Made by a program: the position numbers and the translations under genes. Source: Dryocosmus kuriphilus (taxonomy: Eukaryota > Arthropoda > Insecta > Hymenoptera > Cynipidae). Taken from it: a stretch of 64,000 nucleotides of DNA. How positions within the stretch are numbered: the first letter of the stretch is position 1; every line of letters starts with the position of its first letter. The notes beneath the pieces were generated by a model that saw only the letters and a list, made by a program, of their open reading frames with translations, searched no databases and was not told where the DNA came from. The stretch lies in contig CM076192.1 in NCBI GenBank assembly GCA_038277395.1, positions 195,799,647-195,863,646 of the forward strand. The letters are read 5' to 3'. Shown here in pieces: positions 57,832 through 64,000 of this stretch.

Positions 57832-58291
57832 AGTTCGTTTTTTATTAATTATGAGTATCCATGAATGATATAGGAAGAACCAAAAAGAAGTTTTTATTGT
57901 ATAGAGTATTAATTTGAATGTGATTATGTATATAAGGTTTTTGAAAATTAATAATTAAGTTTAAGCACATATAGTTTCCTGTAAATTTTCCCTGATGAGG
58001 AAGTCTCAATGGCTTCGAAACATGTAGGATCCCTGTAGTATAAAAAAGACGGAGAAAGAATAAGGAAAGAGTGAGAGGTAGGTTTTGGTTGACTCTTTCC
58101 TTTTTCTCCCTCTTTTTTTCGAAAATATATTTTGCATCGTATGCAATGTCTCTAATAAGCCTGAAAATAATGGTTTGAAAATACATTGTTGTTTTTATTT
58201 TAACTGTCCTTTTTCTGAACTGTCAGGAAAAAAAGGTTAGTTAATTATACAGAAAAACAAATAATGGTTTTCTCTTCAATATTAAATAAAT
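57031..58291 (+). repeat. Right arm of the Penelope-like element
   Basis: Partner of the left inverted arm. It covers the last third of the gene plus about 460 bp of 3' sequence, ending in ATTAAATAAAT at 58,291, where similarity to the left arm stops. Confidence 0.9.
57984..58036 (+). ncRNA. Hammerhead ribozyme motif, right arm
   Basis: CTGATGA (57,992-57,998) is followed by a stem-loop (GAAGTC / GGCTTC, loop TCAAT, with one unpaired G at its base) and GAAA (58,017-58,020). ACATGTA then gives a minimal stem III (AC/GU) and an A at the cleavage position. TCC before CTGATGA can pair with GGA after the site. This is the order of type I hammerheads reported in Penelope-like elements. Stem I is short, so activity is uncertain. 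Confidence 0.6.
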
Positions 58292-59260
58292 AAATAAATT
58301 CTTTCATTGTACCAAACCCTGATGCTCGGGTAACATCGAAAGCTTTCGGTGCATGTGAAGACATTCGGCAATGAATTTTCTATTTTAAATGGGAATTTTT
58401 CCAAAGCACTATCTCAGGTTTTAAAATCTTTCATGAGAATCTTTCATTGACAATGGTAATTTTTCTAAACTATTTTGCAACCTATTGTAAGATATAGATT
58501 AGAATAAGTTGTAAAATAATTATTAAATAAGCTAGGGCAACATATAAATAAGGTAGGATAAAAGGGATGATTGGCCCTTGGTCAATGACAGAACCAACCA
58601 CATTCTTTAAAAGCATAAGGGAAGAAGCCTAATAGTTGGCTTCTCTGTCGAATGCGCGGGATAGAGGAAGGAGCGAGAAACACGCTTCACTCAACTCTCC
58701 GCCCCGCTCCAAGAAGGAGAGAGCCAACAAAGCAAGCAAGTATGCACGTGATCGGCTCATACACGAGGCAGGGTGAACCAATGAGGCGAGCAGAGGTGCA
58801 CGTGATCAGCATGAGCACAGGGCCTCCTTGGGTATGACAAGGAGCGCCAGTGCGTGGATGAAAGAAGCCTGCACGCAGAACCAATACGAGAGGGCGACCA
58901 AAAACCTCTCTCGAAATCTAGACGACGAAAAATGTCAATAACTGTCGCATGCTTCTCTCATCCAGGGATATCGTTCTCGAGCTTCCACTCGAACAACACA
59001 GACATCATTTTTGACTTGGCAAGAGAGCTGTTTAAGAGCGTGTTTCCCCTTAATCCGCTTCCCGACCAGAGTAAAAATAGCGAGAACTTTTGTTTCAACC
59101 CCACCTGACGATTGAGTTGTTTAAGGGCGTGGTTTCCCTTAATCCGCTTCTTGACCCAAGTGGTGAAGAATTTCCATTTTGTGCCCGAGAAGGCGAGTCT
59201 GTTTTCCTAGACAGTATTACGGTGATTGCCTGGGACTCAGAAACGAGCTTGTGGGTAGCT
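58292..59260. other. Unassigned stretch with a ~95-bp duplication
   Basis: The words TTTAAGAGCGTGTTTCCCCT and CTTAATCCGCTTC occur at about 59,030-59,065 and again near 59,120-59,152, marking a diverged duplication. The 58,630-58,900 part is GC-richer, but no gene is supported. Confidence 0.4.
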
Positions 59261-59633
59261 TAGGGACGGGTAAGTGTCGCTGAGAATCGATTCTGCGATT
59301 CCGACAAGAAGAATCGATTCCTAGAATCGAAAAGTCGACGATAGGAATCGATTCCAATGATTTCCCCCTCCAGAAAAGCCCATGTTGCTGTACGAATAAT
59401 AAATAAATATAAATAATATATGAACATAAAATAATAAATAATATATAAATATAAAATAATAAAAATAAATAAAAATGTATAAATATAAAATAATAAATAT
59501 ATAATAAAGTAAAAATAAATATAAAACAAGTTTATTTTTTAATAGCTTTATTAAAATTTAATTAGCTCATGCTCCTCATTTCGAGGCTCACTGACGACAA
59601 AAATAGAGCTGATGGAGGTGCTTTACCGACAAC

Positions 59634-59858
59634 CTATTCTTTTGTTTTGTTACAATTCGTCCTGCTCTTGAAAAAAGCCCATACCCATTCCTCAAATGGG
59701 TTGGCTTCAATGACAGAAACGGCTCGTTTGAGATATTGACGAACCTCTACAGCAATTCCTCCTGCAGTGTCTTGGTCAGCATCGGGATCGGGACAATTAT
59801 TATTTATGCGACAACAGCAGTCAGACGCATTGCGCATGTGTAGTTTTATCACTCCCAA
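59634..59858 (-). pseudogene. hAT transposase C-terminal (dimerisation) remnant
   Basis: The minus frame contains AVEVRQYLKRAVSVIEANPF then EEWVW, which fits the hAT C-terminal dimerisation region (E..YL......NP..WW). Only about 70 codons remain. It supports the hAT assignment of the surrounding element and shows the element derives from an autonomous copy. Confidence 0.6.
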
Positions 59859-60330
59859 ATAAAGGGAATAATTTGTGTAAAAATAATTTTTTGAAGCTGT
59901 GAAATATAATTTTAAGTAGAGAAATTTTAATTTATTGTTAAACTGTATAATTTTTTGTTTAACTAGAAAAATTATTTACGCGGCGACAGAAGTCACACGC
60001 ATTGAGCATGTACAGTTTTCTCACTCTTAAATAAAGGGAATAATTTATATAAAAATAATTTTTTGAAGCTGTTTAAAGTATATACTTAAATAATTTGGAA
60101 GTCATGTGAGTTGGAAACTTTCAAATTTGTGAAAGAAATAAAGTAACGTCCTAAAATTCTTTCAGTCTCAATCATACATATTTATTGGATAAAAAGAAAA
60201 ATTTGTTTGAAAATTAATTTTTTGAAGCTGTATAACTTAATTTGAATTGGTAAAATTATTTTTCATTATTAAACTATATACTTTTTATATTTAAGTAACA
60301 CATTTATGAGCATGCGCATGGTGTTCTCAC
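59800..60330. repeat. ~180-bp diverged tandem duplication
   Basis: AAATAAAGGGAATAATTT and AATAATTTTTTGAAGCTGT recur at about 59,860 and 60,035. A third, weaker copy extends to about 60,330 (GAGCATGCGCATGGTGTTCT). Confidence 0.65.
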
Positions 60331-60904
60331 TCATACTCACATTGATTTTGTAAATGAAAAGAATAATTTACAAAAAACTTATTTATTTGAACTATAAGAT
60401 TTTTATTTTATCTTATAAAGTTGATTTCTTATTATTACACAATATAGCATTTGTTTTATTAAAAATAAGTATTTACTCACACTACAAGTCGCTGCTCGAG
60501 CAAGCCTGCGGAGTATTTTTTAGTTGTCTCCTTTTTTAACCACACACATCCGTGAGTGAGAAAAGGAGACAAGAGGAGACAACTTCATCTAGTGCGCAAC
60601 AGATTCTCCATGAAGGTAGAAGATGGTAGGTAAAAGCCGAAAGGAAACAACTACTAAGCACTACCTAACTAGCAATGCAGTGCAGTTAGCAGTCGTTAGT
60701 ACTTAGTTGGTAGTTGCTACGCGTTCGCGGTCTTGTCCCTGTTATTGACAGAATGTTGGATTTATAGGAGAGAATCGAAGAATCGACTGGGAGAATCAAT
60801 TCGGGAATCGATTCCCGATAGTCCAACCTCGATTCCAGAAAATGGATTCTGAGGCATCAAGAATCGATTCTTCGAAAGAATCGGAATCGATTTACCCATC
60901 CCTA

Positions 60905-62041
60905 GGGTGGCTGGTGCACGGCGTGTTTCCCGTGCACCCGCATCGATACGGGACTTGGAGGGTGTTTTTCAATTTGCGTAGCCCGAGATATTTTTGCGAT
61001 CCGCTGCTTTCATTCCCCCATCTCCGTTTCTCCCGTTTTTGTGTTGGAATCTCGAGAAATGATTGAATCTTCTGAGTAGGCTTTGATATTGAGCATTATC
61101 ATTTTGGCGTACGCGCGTTGTATAAGAATTTAGTATTTTATCGAATCTTGCTCTAAAGTGTCCATGAGACACAAATATATGTAACCTTATATTTTATTTT
61201 TTATTTTTAAATTCTTTATACTTTCTATAGTATTAGACCAGAATCACATGGAAATATAAATTTGTAATTTTCTTAATGTACACATTCTAATTTTGCTTTG
61301 GTCAATACACTATATTTTAATAAAAATATCTGGCTCCTTACTCTCGTGACCCAAGAAAGATCCCTCATAACAAATAAAATGGATTCTCTATAAAATTAGG
61401 ACCTTACGCTATGTTATTTAAACTGCTAGTTACTGATATTGCAGTATTATTATTTATTTCTGTGGATATCACTGTTTCGTAATTTCAATTTGCTATCGAA
61501 AGGTACTGGTCTTTTTGAGTATGCTTATAATTGATACATGAATTATTACATTGCACAACACGTTCGGAAGCGGGAGATTTACCAACTTTATGTTCATGGT
61601 GAATATGTCGATTCCCAATGAGTTGTGCATACCATTTTTCACAACAAGTGCGTAAAAATTCGATTTTTGACATCTGCAGAACATGAGCGAAAATACGAAC
61701 TGACAATGACGCCATGTTGACGACTGAACTGATGTGATCTTTGCTGCACTCACGCGCGAGATCTCGAATAACCACATATGGGAAAATTTCGCTCTATTTT
61801 TCCTCGCTGCCGTGAGTGGAGAAGGTTCGTGTATCTCCACGGAGTAAGGAAGAAAGAATGACGTGGAATTGGTCAAATTCGCCATGCTCTACAGACGTCG
61901 AAAATCGAATTTTCCATGCGCGAGTTGTGACAAAATATTTCTTCGTATCGCTATAGTAATTAATAGTATTTTTGCACTATATTCTAATTTTACATAGAAC
62001 TTTTGTAAAGAAAAATATTATAATAACGAATTTTATAAAAC
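60905..62041. other. AT-rich stretch without recognisable gene
   Basis: Two overlapping minus-strand open frames at 61,485-61,885 have no recognisable domain and no splice or promoter context. I treat them as chance. Confidence 0.4.
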
Positions 62042-62809
62042 GGTTCTCCGTGCATTTTTTTTTTTTTTTTTGCTGGTTGGAGGAGGGGAAATCTTGCATA
62101 AGACACCGCAGGTCTGGTAGTGTCGGATTCTTACCGACTAAAACCCCTCCCCCTGGCACTCAGACTAAGTCCATTGTGCCTTTTCATTTATCTTCAACAG
62201 TTGAGATACTGCTATCTACAACTTTTGTGTTCTCCGTTGCTAAGGGGCCGTCCCCATTAGGGCCGCCCCCTATTTGCGATGAGTTAGATCAAGATCTCCC
62301 AAGGAGATCCTCATTTATTTTGTTTTCTGTGTTCGCCATATTGGGCCCCACGTGAGAAGCTGGGTATTTAAAGGTCTACTCCCTGCAGAGCCCCGCTTAC
62401 AGGGAGAGGGTCTGAGTACTAAGGGATTCGAACTGGTATACCGAAGTGTCCGTTTCGACAACTCCCTCAAACTCCACCATGCCCGTCTCAATTGAGGGTG
62501 TAAACCGGAGCATTCAGGGATTTGGTAACCCTGATGCCATTCAGCTCTCGACAAGGCGATCACATCTTTGCTTGGGAGCATGAGGACTCGCGCCCTCGAT
62601 ATTCCAGGAGGCTTTGCCATTACCCCCTGGAAGGATCGCTTCCTAGTCAGGGTCCCGCAGGCCAGAAACACCCAGTTCCCCAGAGCAGCCGTATCCCGCG
62701 ATACAGTCCCTCTGGTTCACCTACTTTAGGTCGCTCGTCCGATTGAACCCCTAAGCCCTCCCACCAACTACAAGGTCATGCAATCCCCAGGGAGGGTTCT
62801 CCGTGCATT
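62042..62809 (-). mobile_element. Retroposed insertion with poly(A) and 15-bp target duplication
   Basis: GGTTCTCCGTGCATT occurs at 62,042-62,056 and again at 62,795-62,809. Between them the plus strand starts with a T run of about 20, so the insert is on the minus strand with a poly(A) tail. The insert is GC-richer than the flanks and looks like the 3' end of a LINE, but I cannot place the family. Open frames in it have no clear domain. Confidence 0.85.
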
Positions 62810-63072
62810 ACGTGTATCAAGAATTGAAGAGTAACATTAAAAATTATATTGCAGTCCAATTTTATCATTAGCTTTCATCTTTACAGGAAGTCTTTGCCGC
62901 AGATGAGCACCCACAAAGTCAACGGATGCGGTTGGAGCATTTACGTAGGATATCCGTCGATCGAATATGTGCCATCGTAGATAAATTACACAAGAATGTT
63001 GTGGTCAGTTTGCAAATATAATTTTTAATGCATAAATATTTGTGTAGTTAAAAAAATTAAACACGTTCTGTA

Positions 63073-63976
63073 CCGTCAATCGGACCGAATCGCTACGGTT
63101 TATCACAAGCCATAACTTGGATGTAATGTAGAAAGTGCCTAAATGGTTTAAAATGGTTAATGGCTATTGATGTAAGTTCTGTGTAGTCTTAAGAAAAGAT
63201 ATTTCGCAGATCATTGTCAGAAAAAGTTTTTAAAACAAATTTATTAATGTAATGAGGTCGTTGTAGCGATTCACTCCGCGATGGGTCGAATCGCTACACA
63301 TAAATTTTTATCCTTTTTTAAAGGATAAACAAATTTTGTTCATGGTTATAATCAAGTATACTTACAAGTATAGGTGTATCCTACACTAAAAATAGTATGA
63401 ACAAAGAAAAAAAATAATAAGGAAAGAAACAAGAATTAGCTGTCACGTAACATAACTCATATTTTATTTTTACATTTTTTAGTTATTATGGAGTATATGA
63501 CTATATAAGCATTGTAAAGTTATTGTAAATATATTTTTGTAATGTAATTTAGCAATTTAAAACATTTCTTCAATGTATTTATAATTTATTTCAGTAGTAA
63601 AGATTCACCCCGGAATCTTCGAACTTAGGTTATTTGTGAATAACTTAAAAACGAGGAATCAACAAAAAACTCTTATTCAAGATGGATTTTGTTTCTTTGC
63701 GTGAGGACTCCAATCGCATATATTTAGTAGTTTTTCAATTCCTTACTTGAGAGTTGTATATGAAAGTTTGGACAGTTTAACCTTTGATCGATGCCAGACG
63801 TTGATATTTCCAGAACTATTTGTTCTTTAAAGAACAATATATATTTATTTATTTATATAGTCAATAAAGTAAAGACATCGCGTGATCTATTGAGACCAAG
63901 ATCAATTTATAAATACAATTATTCAACCTTTGATGAATTTCAAAAAATTGTAGTAGCAATTCGCTCCGATTGACGG
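63073..63976. mobile_element. TA-flanked inverted-repeat element (MITE-like), 904 bp
   Basis: Left end CCGTCAATCGGACCGAATCG, right end (minus strand) CCGTCAATCGGAGCGAATTG, continuing to a shared GCTAC. Both are flanked by TA (63,071-63,072 and 63,977-63,978). An internal palindrome at about 63,263-63,300 (TGTAGCGATTC ... GAATCGCTACA) repeats the inner part of the terminal repeat. No transposase is visible. Confidence 0.8.
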
Positions 63977-64000
63977 TAATTGTTTTGTTCTTTTTCCTCA

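Larger units (their letters stand above)
53103..58291 (+). mobile_element. Penelope-like element, complete, with inverted arms
   Basis: A 5.19-kb element: an inverted copy of its own 3' part (53,103-54,362), a unique 5' region (54,363-55,338), an intact gene (55,339-57,831) and a 3' region. The right arm 57,031-58,291 is the near-perfect reverse complement of the left arm (I noticed about five differences in 1,260 bp, none changing the encoded protein). This inverted, partly tandem arrangement is characteristic of Penelope-like elements. The high arm identity and intact frame point to a recent insertion. Confidence 0.9.
59261..60904. mobile_element. hAT element, 1,644 bp, non-autonomous
   Basis: Left end TAGGGACGGGTAAGTGTCGC, right end (minus strand) TAGGGATGGGTAAATCGATT. 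Flanking 8-mers GGGTAGCT (59,253-59,260) and GGGTGGCT (60,905-60,912) agree at seven of eight positions. Both subterminal regions are packed with GAATCGATTC words. Inside are a transposase remnant and a diverged ~180-bp tandem duplication at 59,800-60,330. Confidence 0.85.

Noticed and set aside
58318..58365. Second hammerhead-like motif (CTGATGC ... CGAAAG)
   Set aside because: The core reads CTGATGC where CTGANGA is required, and no third stem is evident.
61485..61885. Two overlapping minus-strand open frames
   Set aside because: Overlapping frames with no domain, start context or splice signals; treated as chance.
62410..62480. tRNA-derived SINE promoter (AGTTCGAATCC on the minus strand)
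   Set aside because: The word lies in the middle of the retroinsert, about 350 bp from its 5' end, without a matching A box.

Overview
The window is eukaryotic, repeat-dominated nuclear DNA, most likely from an arthropod and probably an insect. It carries a Penelope-like element, mariner and Tc1 elements, hAT elements, a Ty3/gypsy-type LTR element, LINE pieces and a wrecked Polinton/Maverick, plus very short GT...AG introns of about 60 nt. It is AT-rich, has no bacterial operon structure, and most open frames are short and chance. I cannot name the species. No conventional host housekeeping gene is visible.

Layout. 1-5,000: degenerate dispersed and tandem repeats. 5,018-6,518: a 1.5-kb palindrome whose outer arms encode the C-terminal end of a Polinton-type integrase. 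8,020-14,530: a degenerate TTTTAAGG-type simple-repeat tract split by an LTR retrotransposon (9,245-14,069; minus strand; 4-bp target duplication GTGT; LTRs of unequal length because of a 129-bp internal tandem repeat). 14,748-26,134: an array of about 2.2-kb units, each with a conserved exon for an unrecognised domain of about 131 residues, separated by a ~70-bp satellite that flips orientation just before each exon. A dead mariner (16,735-17,966) lies in the first unit. 26,695-30,268: Polinton remnants (two capsid-type genes, integrase, DNA polymerase B) around a tRNA-Trp-like pseudogene. 30,300-38,150: hAT material, including a complete non-autonomous element (31,638-34,861) and a BED/hAT transposase pseudogene. 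39,607-40,155: a mariner fragment running straight into a 5.9-kb satellite of 87-bp monomers (40,157-46,083). 46,090-47,300: a Tc1-like transposase pseudogene. 48,248-50,575: a dead LINE. 53,103-58,291: a young, apparently intact Penelope-like element with an intact 830-codon RT/GIY-YIG gene and near-identical inverted arms carrying a hammerhead-ribozyme motif. 59,261-60,904: a second hAT element. 62,057-62,794: a retroinsertion with a 15-bp duplication. 63,073-63,976: a TA-flanked inverted-repeat element.

The only gene that looks potentially functional besides the Penelope-like element is the repeated-domain locus at 18.9-26.1 kb. Its four copies share reading frame, splice phase and splice sites, and in the core segment I compared their differences are largely synonymous, while the DNA between them is satellite. 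It is either one gene with repeated, phase-1-symmetric exons or a tandem array of two-exon paralogues. It is the best candidate here for something undescribed.
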